In this document: positions 11,786-24,600 of the stretch, one piece after another
How positions within the stretch are numbered: position 1 is the first letter of the stretch
How the letters are laid out: each line of letters starts with the position of its first letter
DNA from: Sipunculus nudus
Taxonomy: Eukaryota > Annelida > Sipuncula > Golfingiida > Sipunculidae
Assembly (NCBI GenBank): GCA_026874595.1
Contig: CM049317.1
Location: 14,442,882-14,506,881, forward strand
Length of the DNA stretch: 64,000 bases
Direction: 5' to 3'
Notes under the pieces: model-generated
What the model was told of the DNA's origin: nothing
What the model saw: only the letters and a program-made list of their open reading frames with translations
Database searches by the model: none
Program-made: the position numbers and the translations under genes

Positions 11786-14700
11786 TGTTTCTTGAACCAA
11801 CAAAAACTGATTATATCTTTACCTCCTTTACCAATGAAAACTGCTATTTATTTAGCCTCCTCCTTTTAGGAAGACACATTGTGCCCCCCTCCCCCCAGCC
11901 TTACATTGCCACTGTGATAATTTGGATACTAGTAAATTTTACCTGTTGCAGATGAGCAAGACTGAAGGTGTGCAGAGACAAAAATAGCAGCACTTATCAT
12001 GAATAAATGAAAGGTGAAAACTGTGTAGGACGCAAACACACAAAGCCGAACCCAGCTCCCCAGCTGGTGCCCTGCTATCCCGGACCATTTATGGCAACAG
12101 GTGTGTGTTTTGTCAAATGACCAGCCATTTTTACCTCGTGAAAAAAACAAAGTTCTGATTATCATATTTACACCTGCTAAAGCAATATGGTTCACTAATT
12201 GCCGCCTCCCTAAGTTTCTTCAAAAGGGAATGTAATAATATTTATATATTATTCATATTAATAGTTGTGGTGGAAATTGAAAAAGTCTGTGAAATCTTTT
12301 AAATTTTAGTATTCTTCACGGAAGTTATATTCTAAGAATACTTCTACTAGACAAAAAACACCCTGTCTGCCAAAACAGATCTTAAAATAACAGAGCACTC
12401 ATTTTCAGTCTTAGAATACGACATGAGAGAAATCCTTAGAAGAGTAATAAAAACATTCAAGTTCTGCTATGTTCCGGGAATACCCAATATTACACACCTG
12501 CCATAACAGATACTGAAATGCTTAAAAATTTACATATTAATCGAACCCATAGAAATTCAAATAAAATGTTGTCCCTTAAGAAAGAGCTCACAATCAATCC
12601 TGCAGCTAAGAGGCAAAATTACTTTCTGAACTTCAGAAGGTAGTGTCAAAATGAATATCATATATAATAAGCTAGTTTTTAAATTGACCTAAAAATAAAC
12701 ATTAAAATAACAGATCTAAACTCCCCTTTTTTATGGTGCCATAAAGTCAAAATTCTCTAATTAAAGACTCATTTAGCAACTGTATTAAAGTAGAAAGTTA
12801 AAGTTTAAAAGAAATAAAAGGTGCTTTTTATCATCTGCTTTGTGAGAGAAAAAACTAGTGCTATGAAATAGCAGTTTGTAAGTTAATTTGCAGATGTCAC
12901 TTTGACTGTCCAGTGAAAGTCAGGAGATTGTACCTTAGTATTATATCCGATATGGCTCACCTAGACTTGCGATAAAAAAATGAACTTCACTAACTAGCCT
13001 GATGTGGCAGACAGACAGACAAACTGACAAGCTAGATTCACCTCTGAATCTGTGATCATTAACATTATTTATTCCCAGCATACAACACAGCATTCTAAAC
13101 CTTAACCTCGAAACTACCTTGCTCTACCTGGCCTGGAACATTCCTTACCTGGGATCAATGTAATTTGAGACATTCAACGACTAACACCGATTCCATCCCT
13201 TTCAACACGGTAAATGCCAAGCATTCAATACAAAGGTACCATGAAGCTTAACAAATCAAATCTTTGAATGCAGTAGAGTTTTTTTCCCTAACCACCAGGG
13301 CACGCCACAGGTACCTGAAGGCAGAAGTCAATATTATGCAGCAGTAATGAATGTTTAACAAGAACACCTGTAGTTTGTTTAACCACCTGTGAACCACTAA
13401 CACAATAATATCACGACCTGAAACACAACCCCACCCTGAACTATTTGGGCAGCTGACCACTTTTTTCCTTCATTGCCCTACATGATCAAGGATCCATATT
13501 ACATATAAAATTAAATTAGAGGGCAAGCAGCAGAGGGTGCACTTCTACCAGGGAAAAGTAACAATATTGGTCCACCCCTTTGTCCAGATCAGCAGTAACT
13601 TACTGGGATCTCCTCAAACCCTTGTCCCATTTCTCCACAAAGTATTATGAAAATTGATTCGGTAGACTTTGCGCAATAGACTAATAGTAAAATGCTGCTC
13701 AAAAACAAACAAGCAGATGAGCTGAAAACATAACCTCCTTGGCAAAGGTGACATTTAGATCAATTGTGGCTGCTGTGCTTCTCCAGTCGTGTAGTCCAAT
13801 CAATGTTGAATGTAAGATGCAGCAGGATTAATTAAATATTTCTGAACAGATTAATCCTTTTTCTAGGTGGCCTTCGAATGAACTGCACTTGAAGTCACTG
13901 ACCGTAGACCTGTATTTATCCTTGTTCTACAAATATTATGAAACTTCAAGCAAGTGAATAAATGTCTCTCTTTACTGGCTCTGGTTTAATTACTATAACT
14001 ATATAATGAATGCAGTCATCACTCTAAAAATACTTGATACACACAACATTACCTTTTATTTTCTGTTCCAATCAACATTCTGTATTTCACATACCGGGTA
14101 ACAAAAACACAATTAATGTTAACTAAAATCATACTCACTACAAAATAGCTGTGTAAAACCGGCTAAGTTAAGTAGGCACTGATAACTGGGCTGGCAAGCC
14201 AACATCCAGTTGTGATACAAGCAATATCTAGGGATGCATCACAGTGGTCTTCCATCATGTTGCATTCATATTGTGCTAGATAGCCCATAATCTTAACATA
14301 AGGCTACGAATGATGAATTAACACAAGAGAATACATGTGACCTCACAACCCAAACTGTAACTCCGTCTCTTGAAGTCTATAGTAACTGCGTCCAGTAACC
14401 TGTGGGAGCCATGCTTATATTCACAGAGTCAGAAATTCAACCAACATGCAGAGGGTTTTACCAGTATGCTGAGTTCGAACAGAACTCTTGCTCATGTTTG
14501 GTGTTGTTAGAAAGTATACCAAAAAAGGTAACTATTAGACTGGTTTATGTCAATTGACAGTGTACCTGGAGGCCATTTAGCAAAGTCAGAAATGACGAAA
14601 AAATATTTGCAACCTCTTGGAGCCTTATAGTGCATTCCTTGCAGAAGGTATAGTTCATTTCACCACCTGCTGTCCACCTGTTTTTTGTAGATGATTTGCT

Positions 14701-15851
14701 TATATTGTTATAAGTTTATATTTTTCAAAAATTTCCAAGAAAACAGTATATGGAAGTGACAACCTAATATGGCAATTAAGAATTTTACTGTAAATCCCCC
14801 GTTCATGTTTCACAACATTTTAGTCTCTTTATCATGATCTGGCAGATATTATGTGTCCCTCCATATGCAGCCATCTTTGTTTTAGCTGGTTATATTTTTT
14901 ACGTGTGTTTACATGAGATCATCCAATCAGCAGCTTTCAGTTGAGGTTGTTTTTGCATGTGACCAGTGACCTTGACCGCCATAAGTGGGTCTGATATGTT
15001 GTAAAATGTAGACTAATTTCTCATATTTTCAGAAAATTCTGTTTCTCAAATAAGGCGTAAGTTAGGTATTTAGTTACCTTGTTGAAAATTAGGTTCTTTT
15101 ATCCTCTGCTCTACACTTTAATTGTTTCCCTTGAAATGTAAATAATAAAAATTTTCATAGCAAAAAACAGGTGGACATGAGGGGATGAAAAGGACTGTAG
15201 TAACTTTGTAACAGCACTCTGACAACCAGTATGCTGGTTGTAGACTCACTTATGTCACAGGGCCAAAATGGTGCTAACTACAAAATATAACTCACTGACT
15301 TTACACACTACAAACACCACCACCACCACAGGTAGCATTGTGATCACTTTACGGTAATTCAGCAGAGGTAAAAATTTTCTCATTGGATATTATACTTCCA
15401 CCAGATGGCAAGAGGTATAAATACTTTACCCTCTGTTTGTCTGTCAGTATATTTATGAAAACAAATCTGAATAGCTTTTGTTGAAATTATGTGGAGGGTT
15501 AGGAAAACCCTGTAGAATTACCCATTAAATTTTGGAGGTAATCTGGATCACCATAAAGAAATTTGAATTCAAATGATACCATCCCATAGTTAAAGCTATT
15601 TCATTATGTACAATAGAGTTACTGATAGGCACTAGCAGGTGACTTTGTACTGGACATGACCTGGGTTGGGGTTGATCAACTGTGACAAATGTGTTGACCT
15701 ACACAGCACAATTTCATAAGGATCATCCTGGCAGAAGTTTGGAGTCTCAGGCAAAATTGTGTTTTTTTTATGTTTAAATGCCCCTTTTCACCTTGCTTTT
15801 GATCACAAGGCCTTTAGCTCTTCTTAATTTTACCTGATGGCATACAGCTAT
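11786..15851. other. No gene recognised; AT-rich non-coding stretch
   Basis: Several short open frames exist (11929-12195 minus, 13248-13460 minus), but none shows a domain, and none continues the MBD frame that must follow the exon at 19781. A (CCA)n patch lies near 15315-15330. Nothing else was recognised. Confidence 0.45.
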
Positions 15852-15853
15852 TA

Positions 15854-17678
15854 CCGTAAAACGGGGTTACTTTGGCCCTTGGAGGGTAACTTTGGCCCAC
15901 CTAAAAAAAAGTGATTAACACCACACTTTATGGTGTTAGATTATATTTGACTGATTTTATGTATTTCCTTTAAAAAGAGTGAAGCCTTTTCTTTCATACA
16001 TACTCAACATGGTTGAACATTAGTAAGTATGTAGATCACAGTTTCTGAAGGTTAAGCAGATCTGTGTTTTTTCACATAGATCTGTGCAAACTTTTAATGC
16101 TACACCTAAAACATGGAAAGAAATCACCTTTGTGCTGTTTCTTTAATACAGTCAATGTTCTGAGTGATACATCTGTGTGAAAACAAATTTATTTTGAGTT
16201 TAATTTAATGCTTTTAAACCTCTTTTTTTTCACCAGGGTAACTTTGGCCCTCTCACCTGGGGTTACTTTGGCCCACTTTATATTACTTCTATTTTAGGTA
16301 TATATTCAATTTTAATAGATAAAAATTATTAGGTTTGTATCTGGAACATTCCGACAGGCAGAACTATTACATATAAATAGTTTTTAAAAGCATAAAGACT
16401 TTAGAACTCCCCATGCTAAACAGATTTAGTTTAATCAGACTTTAAAGAGTTCTGGCAATGTCTTATCTAGATGACCAACTGTTTCTTATTTTCAAAGCAT
16501 TGACTATTTAAAAGGGATTAATTGTAGAGTTGCATTTGCTTTTAAAGGTATCAACTAATCCAGAATTTTTAAATTTATTTTGAAGGCAACCACTTCCATT
16601 GTTTTTAAATGACTGCTTAACTTTTAAAGTATGCATGCAGGATCCTCTACATTTCAGTTCTTGACTATGTGACAGGGAATTAGCACCACATTATGATTGT
16701 GTCAGCCAGAATAATTTTATCCTGAATCCAGGTTGAGCTCAGTAATCAAGCTCCACCTGGAAGTAGGTGTCATCCTCTGGATTCTGGGTGTGCATCATCT
16801 TCATTGCTGGGTCATAACACGAGAAACTCTGAAAGGCACACTCTGTGCATCAAACACTGCTGCAGGGCACAGCCATACCATTAAGCCTACAGAATGCAAA
16901 CTCTAGTGGGCTGACCATGGAAACTCCTGGGATTCTTTGGCTGAGATATGTTATCCCCTTCTTTTGAGTCCTGTCCTCTACCCCTAGAATATGAAGCCAG
17001 TACTTACACCAGCAGTTATGATGTTAACTTTAAAGCAGTATGGTATCCTAGTAGCTGAAATTTATAAAAAAAAATCTGTTATTTCTACATGTAGATATAA
17101 GGAATTCTATAAAGAATGCATCATCAGCTAATCACATTAACCTCACTTCTAATAGTTTTATCTTGTTGCTTTTTATATATTTTAGTAATATTTACTGTCT
17201 GAACAATTTCTATTATTGCTTGGACACTGAAAGTGAAAATTTAGTTAAAAGTTAGAAATATGTCCAAACCTTGGTATTTGGGACTTAAGTGCTGTGAGGT
17301 CTTATATGTTAAAATTATGTTTTACCTTCTTCAATTTTTAATATTTTTTATGAAGTATATTCTTGGTTACTTTATGCGAATGTTTATATTTATATATATA
17401 CTCTTGGGATTTAAAAATTTGAGTTTTATTTTTTAAAACCCCTCCCTGGGCCAAAGTAACCCCGGGACCTGGGGTTACTTTGGCCCACACATATTTTTTT
17501 TAAAAAGTCAAAATAGATTGGGACCATGAATAAACCACTTTGGACATCATAAAAAACATGTTCAAGTCCAGATAATGAAATAATGAGATAATATAAGAAA
17601 GTCTACCTGTAGGCTTTTAGTTGTGGTTCTTTGAAACAATACTAAAACGTGACCATTTTGGGCCAAAGTATTTTACGG
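15854..17678. mobile_element. TIR element (~1.8 kb) with repeated GGTTACTTTGGCCC motif, TA target site
   Basis: The left end CCGTAAAACGGGGTTACTTT and the right end GCCAAAGTATTTTACGG are inverted copies, each flanked by TA (15852-15853 and 17679-17680). The phrase GGG(G)T(T)ACTTTGGCCC recurs inside at about 15872, 15885, 16237 and 16259, in inverted form at about 17451, directly at 17472, and in the terminal copy at 17660. No transposase frame is present, so it looks non-autonomous. A TA duplication would fit a Tc1/mariner-like or related cut-and-paste system, but the family is not certain. Confidence 0.7.
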
Positions 17679-18059
17679 TACTATTCTTATTATAATTAAA
17701 GCTTGTGTGGTTTGAGGTGTTTGTGTACACTGCTGTACTTGCTCATTAAAATCTGCTGTCATATATGATGCTCATCAACCTGGGAATGTATGTCAATAAC
17801 ATAAAAATATTTATAAGAAACACACTTCATGACCATTACACGCAGTTAAATTTACATTTGGGTCAGAGGTCACTGGTGTATCAAGGACGATCATGGTTCA
17901 GACCTGAAGTATGTTCATTTGCTCATGCCCAGTGTTACTTAGCGTGTGTAATCCATATCCACAAGACTACTGAATGTTTTAGCTAATTTTGAAGTTAGAT
18001 TTGTTTCAAATGACAAAGAAAGACTTCATCATACCTCATCACCTGTCAGCTTTTCATTT

Positions 18060-18649
18060 TTAAAGGGGCCCAATCACCTATAAGCATGTTGAGTTTGCAC
18101 AAAAAATAGCTTCTTCCCTTTAAAATAATTATGTACCTGCCAAAATATTGCCCTGAAACCGTTTGCTTTCTCCTGTAAACAAATGTTAAAAACAGTGGAC
18201 CGGGCACAATGACAGGTGTAAACATAAACACAGCATGTGGAGCCATGTGCATCGCTGAGCCAAAACACTTGTCCATCAGGAGATACCCTGACTCACTTGG
18301 CCAAAAAAATGTAATACATGTTTCTGCTGGCTGAAAAACCATGTGTTGCCACTCTTGATTGGACCTCCGGTTATGAGGCCTTGTTAAGGAAACCAGACTG
18401 TGTTTACCAACAAGCAGAGCCATAACATCACAATCCAACCTCCGGTGACGCCGCCTTGTTTTGGTAAACAGACCCACGTTGACTGTATTTACAAACATGC
18501 ACAACTGTAACAAGGTGTTAAACAGCCGTATGCAAGGAAATGAGACCATGTCCTGGGATGGTTTTGCTGGGAAACATTTGTATAAAGTAAAACTGAACTG
18601 ACAGTGTGAAAGAATAGGTATAATTTAGCTCCTGATTATGTCCCATTAA
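18060..18649 (+). mobile_element. TTAA-flanked MITE, copy 1
   Basis: Starts TTAA-AGGGGCCCAATCACCTATA and ends CTGATTATGTCCCA-TTAA. It shares its whole length with copies at 23253, 62391 and (inverted) 43318. This copy carries an internal duplication of a 'cctccggt...gccttgtt' segment at about 18364 and 18440. TTAA at both ends is the target-site signature of piggyBac-type transposition; the MITE itself has no transposase. Long open frames on its minus strand (18046-18549) are spurious. Confidence 0.75.
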
Positions 18650-19780
18650 TTTTCATTGTGATGTGACCAAAAAACCTACCTTCTGTCACTCATACACCAT
18701 CACTGAATACTATTTCAGTTTTAAAGTTGGGTAAAAGTTTATGTTGGACCCACTTGCCCAGTCGGGCAAGTAGGAAGCAACTTCTAGTTGCCCTACCAAT
18801 ATTTTTTGGAACCTGCATTTGCCCCAGGCAAGCGGTTAACCATTAATGTTGAGCCCTGACTAACAGCTTATCCATTTCCACCATCAAATAAGATTATTTC
18901 GATCATCAATTACTCCAGTCTTGGATACTGAACTAAAATATGCCTGATGTGCATTTTATCCTGTGTTACAATGATATATTTCATATTTCAAGATAATATA
19001 TTGTTTATATGTTATAACCTTAATCAGTCTGTGATTTCAAAAAGTAAACAGACATGTTATTTCTTGGAAACTGGGTCAATATGTGATATGTCTAAGACAA
19101 CTTGCATGTAGCATGTTTAAATTAAATGCAATTATTTTGGTAGCCTAACAGGCTGTTGTTTCAGGTATGTTCATAGATGAGGGTTGTACACCAATCCATA
19201 CTACACTCAAGTCAGATAATATACGAAAATGCCCCTAAAACATATCTCACTTATTTCAATCTAATGGTGAAGAATGCAGTATGTCTTACTTATTCATCTT
19301 GTTGGCTAAAGCTAAGATTCCTTTTCTACAGAATGCAGAATGAGGAATGCGTTCTGAGAAATTTCATTAACCAGCACAGCAGCATGGATGTTTTCTATGG
19401 GTTGCTCCTAAATTCCATGCGGAACTGACAAAAATCCCTATATGTAGCTTTTCATTTTGCCATATACGCATCCTGCATGCGAAATCCACACATATATAAT
19501 CTCACCTTATCTATTTAGTCAATGCAGGTTCTATCAACATGCCGCATTCCATACATAAAGAAGCTTAGCTTTATACTCCTGGACACTGTCACAGCTAAAT
19601 TATCTTAATACATTGACCCAGCTGTCAAGTCTCGGTGCTGATGTCTCATGTTGCCTTTTAAATATGCAAAACTATTCATTTGATTTATGGATGTTTATCC
19701 AGCTGCAACTGCAAAAGATAGCATTTTTCAGCTAGCCAAAAGAACACAGTATATAAGAAAATTCTGATTAATAAACTTAC
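18650..19780 (-). other. Intron of the MBD-like gene (right end)
   Basis: Starts at the GTAAGT donor read on the minus strand from 19780. It holds a perfect 8-bp hairpin ACTTGCCC-AGTC-GGGCAAGT at 18752-18771 within a small element ending AGCCCTG at about 18852-18858. No second exon was recognised. Confidence 0.5.
18752..18771. repeat. Perfect hairpin in a hAT-like element relic
   Basis: ACTTGCCC / GGGCAAGT is an 8-bp stem with a 4-nt loop. The nearby AGCCCTG end and a CAGGGCT at about 9143 suggest a dispersed element with CAGGGCT-type terminal repeats, as seen in some hAT elements. This is a weak assignment. Confidence 0.35.
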
Positions 19781-21552
19781 CTTAAATAAACTACCATTCC
19801 TCCTTCGGTAATCCTTTTCCAACCAAATGGCACTCGTATAAATGGTAACCTAACAGGACCCGGCTCCACATGTCCAGGTTTAACCGACGATAACGGTGCA
19901 TTTACACTTCCGTTAGAGGCACACCGCGAGTGACACACACTGTTTGACCTGCTCTGAGACGCTGCGTCCGAGTCTGATATTGAGACTGCTTTTTCTGGTT
20001 CACCTGATGTACTGTTGTTGGCGGAGGAAACCTGGTTCACGGTATGCGACATGATCGGTTTTGTACATGATACAGTATATCCATGTTGGCTGGTTGACCA
20101 ACTCGTCGCAGTAACTGGTGTCGAGTTCCCGCTGACACAACTGATGTGTATACTCCCACACGAGCTGCTTTGACTATTTGTTCCACTTTGATCCTGGTAT
20201 GCTTGAACGGGTGCTGCCACCATGTGGGCTTGCGTGAGGCTGGGGTTAGTGAGTTTGTTATTAGTGAGTGCAGATTGGTTATGAACGAAGACGGCTCCAA
20301 CCTGAGCCTGCGATGGCAAATTTTGATACTGTCCAGCCATCACAGGGTTTGGTTGATACTGAGGTGTTTTGTCGGAATTCACAGCATTTGTAAAGGTAGT
20401 GGTTGATGCATTAGAATGAGGAACTTGGGCAGCAACCTGCCCCACCATTGTTAAATACGTTGTGGTCGCTACAGCCTGTGTGCTCGCAACCTGCGTTACT
20501 ATTGTGTTAGATAAAACGTTTAACGTCACTGCCGACGAGAATTTCCCAGAAGCCTCTTGGGATGCTTGCACAGGTGGCTGCGTTACTGCATTAGCCACGC
20601 CCCCTTGGTTTATGGCCACGCCCCCCTGGTTCACAAGATTTTGATTGACTGCCATCATATGCTGGGCCTGCTGGGGTGGAGCTCCACCTAGAACAACTGC
20701 ACTCTGTCCGTTCATATTAACAGTCTGCAACAATGCCGCATTTGCAGGAAAAGCTTGACCAACATTGGGCATATTCTGAACGTTCACAAAATTCACAGCA
20801 GCTGCAGAGCCTACCAGCGCCCCTTGTGGCATGTTATTCCCTGAAGAAGGCACAACAGTGTTATAGCCCATAACATTTGTTAAGTTTGTATCCCTTGCAG
20901 CGTAAGCTTGCACCACAGCCGGATACACCATCCCTTGGCTGGAGTTCCCTGACACCATAACATTCGTATTTGGCTGCTGAACGCCCATGACTTGCTGCGC
21001 ATTGTTTATAACTTGCGTATACGGGCCCATGGTACTGTTCATATTGCCCTGGGGGGCTTGGACGGTAACACTGCCAATGCCCCCAACCACCTGAGCAACA
21101 GGCATACCCGTGTTCGGTACCATCTGCCAGTTGATAATTTGCATATTCTGCCCTGCCCCATTGGGTGACATCGATGGCATCGCTGTGCCTGGCGCCACCT
21201 GGCCACCACAATCACCAATATTCTGCTGCAGGACCGCAGGAGAGCTGAGAATGCTCTGCTGTGGTCGCATCTGCTGCAGTGGCCCGGGCAGCACCGCCTG
21301 GCTCCCCATGCCCTGAACAATCTGGTTCCCAACCATTGGATACCCACTCACCTGGGTGCTCGACCCATGCATTCCATAACCGGGTACACCCTGTGGGTAA
21401 CTACCAGGGGTACCCTGCACCGCCATGCCTTGACCTACGTTAACTTGAACTGCCAGTTGCTTGGCATACAGGCTTTCCTGTTGTTCCGCTACTGGCATCT
21501 GCATCGGGCCTTGTGGGAAGGCCCCTGTCTGGCCTGCAGTGTTCATGGCCAT
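19781..21552 (-). CDS. First coding exon of an MBD5/6-like methyl-CpG-binding-domain protein (partial gene)
   Basis: The exon holds 590 codons plus 2 nt, read from ATG at 21552. The first ~540 residues are low-complexity, rich in Gln, Met, Val, Asn, Ala and Ser, with no membrane segment. A Ser-rich stretch follows (about 520-555). The last ~20 residues, RVPFGWKRITEGGMVVYL, match the start of the MBD fold in the MBD5/6 group (V-P-x-G-W-x-R ... VxY-S-PSG). The frame is cut by a consensus donor, AG|GTAAGT at 19781/19780. The split codon AG+N most likely gives Ser, as in the family's YxSPSG, so the Arg and stop seen on read-through are intronic. MBD5/6 proteins are chromatin factors linked to the PR-DUB (BAP1) complex; in vertebrates the MBD sits near the N-terminus, so the long leader is unusual. 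A BAZ2-type MBD is the alternative. Later exons were not found in this window. Confidence 0.75.
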
Positions 21553-21643
21553 GTGAACATGCTACCGTGTTCCCCGTAATACTTTACCCTCTCGTGTAGT
21601 CCAATGCTTTTTCATGATATATCTTCTAATATGAGCAATCCAC
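21553..21643 (-). other. 5' UTR part of the MBD-like exon, with an overlapping uORF
   Basis: A pyrimidine-rich tract ending TTTCAG (AG at 21645-21644) is a good acceptor, so the exon probably begins at 21643 and a non-coding first exon lies upstream. An upstream ATG at 21560 opens a 5-codon frame that stops at 21543, overlapping the main start at 21552 in another frame. A second in-frame Met at 21546 has a better context (G at -3) and could be the main start. Confidence 0.6.
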
Positions 21644-24600
21644 CTGAAATGGGACAAATAAAACACAATTGTCATAGATTATCCATAACTCAAAGCCTTT
21701 GGGTATAATTTTCATGTAAATCAATTCAAACATATAGGATTATGCAAAATCAAAAACTTTCTACCAGCATACCCACAATTATGACATGCGACCTGTGACA
21801 TTCAAGATTTAGTATGTAGCCAAATAACAGCTCCCATATGGGTTTCGAGAAATTAGCAAAAATAAACTTGTAAGGGCAAAAGGATGCAACATGAAAGTAC
21901 ACCTTCCAAGCAAGAACCTAGCTGCGTGAGAGATTTATGCGGTCATGGGATATGTATCAGCCAAGTTAAGACTAGAATAACCTTTCTGTCCATGCCCAAA
22001 TCTTCAAATTGATTAAGACAACAATAGGAACATGACACAATAGGCTAAAACAGAGGTAACCTGAACATTTCAGTTGGCTTTTGCATGGTCTCTTGTCATT
22101 TTATTAACCTGAGAGATCCAAATCATCATTTCTTGATATTCAGCTTTAAAGCCAATTGCTAGTCAAATAAACCTCCAAAATTTTTTTGTAAATTTGATTT
22201 CTGCAAATGACCCAAACAAGGGTAACAATAAAGGTTTTGGCAACTGTATCTTGATTCAAACATTGACAGCTCAATTTGTATCATGTATGAATATAAAATA
22301 AGATTAATTACCAGAACTTTATCAATGGGTTAAATTAATAAATTATTTTACAGTCTATCAAGGCTGCTTAAATTCATCCTTGGACTGATAGTAGGGTACC
22401 TGCTCTGAAATTCTGATTAATTTCTCTTAATATTTCACAGACTCCAGTTTCATGTAACAGAAATGAATTTCCAAAATTTAAATATTATCTCTGCCATATC
22501 AAGAGGAGTGAGGGAATTCTTCTGAGCATTTCTGTTATGAAGTAAGTGAAATCTTTGTATTTATATATACTGTATATAACCTTCATTAAAGTATAACTTT
22601 TAAATCAAACCATAACATAACAAAATGAGAACATCACAAAATGAGGATTATTAAAATGACACAATTTTAAGAAAAAATGTAAATCACAGATATTTTATAC
22701 TTAATATTTATTACATATAAAGATTGTAATGCTGAAACAATGCTCTCACCAATCAAAGACATTTTAGTTAACATCTAAGTAACTGACCAAAAATTCCATG
22801 AAAAATAAACACTGGAATTTAATAATTAATATGATTATCAAATTCAATATGCTGTCAGATTCAGAGGTAAAATCACAGGGAGGTACCTTAATAACTGTTC
22901 AATTCAACTACTGTAAATGACAAAGCAATTAGGATATCATAACAGAAAATTTACTATAAAGCCAGCATAATAAATTTAGGCAGTGATAACAATCACCAGT
23001 ACACTCGAAGTTATCACTGAAAATTCATTCATAATATACCTGCTTCCTTATGTAAACAATGTATAGTATAAACTGTCATGTATGTTTCAGAAACTAGGCA
23101 TTTCATTACTACTGTGTTAACACATTAGTTATATAAGTTAAAACTGAAAAGTTGAAACAAACTTTTAAAGAGTTCCTGTCGGAAACCTGCACGGTCACAA
23201 TAAATCAAAAATTACAGATTGTAGCATCGGAGGGCTATTACCTATTTTGGACTTAAAGGGACCCAATCACCTATAAAGCCTGTTGAATTAACATGAAAAA
23301 TAGCTTCTTCTCTTTGAAATTGATTGGTTCCTGCAAAAATATTGCTTTGAAATCATTTGATTACTCCTGAACATGAGCGTTGGAAAAAAAGTGGACCGGG
23401 CGTGATCACATAAACACAGCGTGTGGGGCTGTGTGCATTGTGAGCCACAACACGTCAATCAGGAAATGCCCTCACTGACTTGGCCAAAAAATGTAATACA
23501 TGTTCCCGCTAGTTGAAACACCCTGTGTTGCGGCTCACAATTGGACCTCCGGTCATACGGCCTTGTTATAGTCAGACCCACATGGACTGTGTTTACAAAC
23601 ACACACAAACATAACAAGGTGTTAAACAGCCGTATGCCAGGTATTGAGACTGTGTGCTGGGATGGTTTTGCTGGGAGAATTTTGTTTAAAGCAAAACTGG
23701 TCTGATAGTGTGAAAGAACAGGCATAATATTACTCCTGATTATGTCCCTTTAAGGACTTGCTATTAAAACAACAACAGGGTATTCCTTTCAGCACAGGCA
23801 TGTAAAACTATCCCAGCCCTGAAACCATAAGCCTCGTTTATTTCCAGTTAACAAGTGGGTCTCTAGTGCCCATTTTATTCATCAGGCCATTCAGGGCAGG
23901 AAAAATGGACTGCCAACAGATCCTCAAGGCTAAAAAATTTGGAAGAATGGGTAAAAGTTCACAACTGACCTCCCCCATGGACAACTAACATATAGGATGA
24001 TTGCCATGAACACCTCCCTCCTTTGGAACTAAGATAAGAAACAGTCAAGAAGTCCCACCAATACAAAATATTTAACATAGAGAGTTTGGAGACCAGCAGC
24101 TAAACATTATCTAGTTGCAATATCTGGTACCAAGGCTTTGTCAAATTTTGTTTGTGTTGACTTTCTCACAATGCCACTGCACCAGTTGATATGGTTGGAC
24201 ATGAAAAGATCAGTTCAGATGGATTATAACATATTTTTAATTGTGAAATGGACAAATCTTAAGTTTATATGATAGGCTAAATCATTTATATCAGTGTGTG
24301 TGGAAGGTAGGAAAATGTCTGGGAGTACAGGCAGTTGCAAAGGGGGCAAGTGAATTGTAAAAGGCACCCATCCTTCTGATGGATATTTTGAAATTATTTT
24401 TTCCTGCCCTGATATGTGCAGTTCATATATAAAACAAAATGGTCTGCAAACATTCAGTACATTAGATTAAACAGGTTCTTTCATATTGTCAAAAGATCAT
24501 ATTGGACATAAAACATGCACAATTTATATATGCTAAACAACATATTAATGCATGAAAAACATTCCTCTCCTTTCATATGGAAAGTGTTAAATTAATGTTT

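Noticed and set aside
18046-18549. 167-aa minus-strand open frame
   Set aside because: It lies wholly inside TTAA MITE copy 1, is not conserved as a frame in the other MITE copies, and has no domain.
21188-21202. CTGGCGCCACCTGG in the MBD-like coding exon, similar to the element palindrome
   Set aside because: It matches only 10 of 12 bases and lies in normal coding sequence without other element similarity; probably coincidence.
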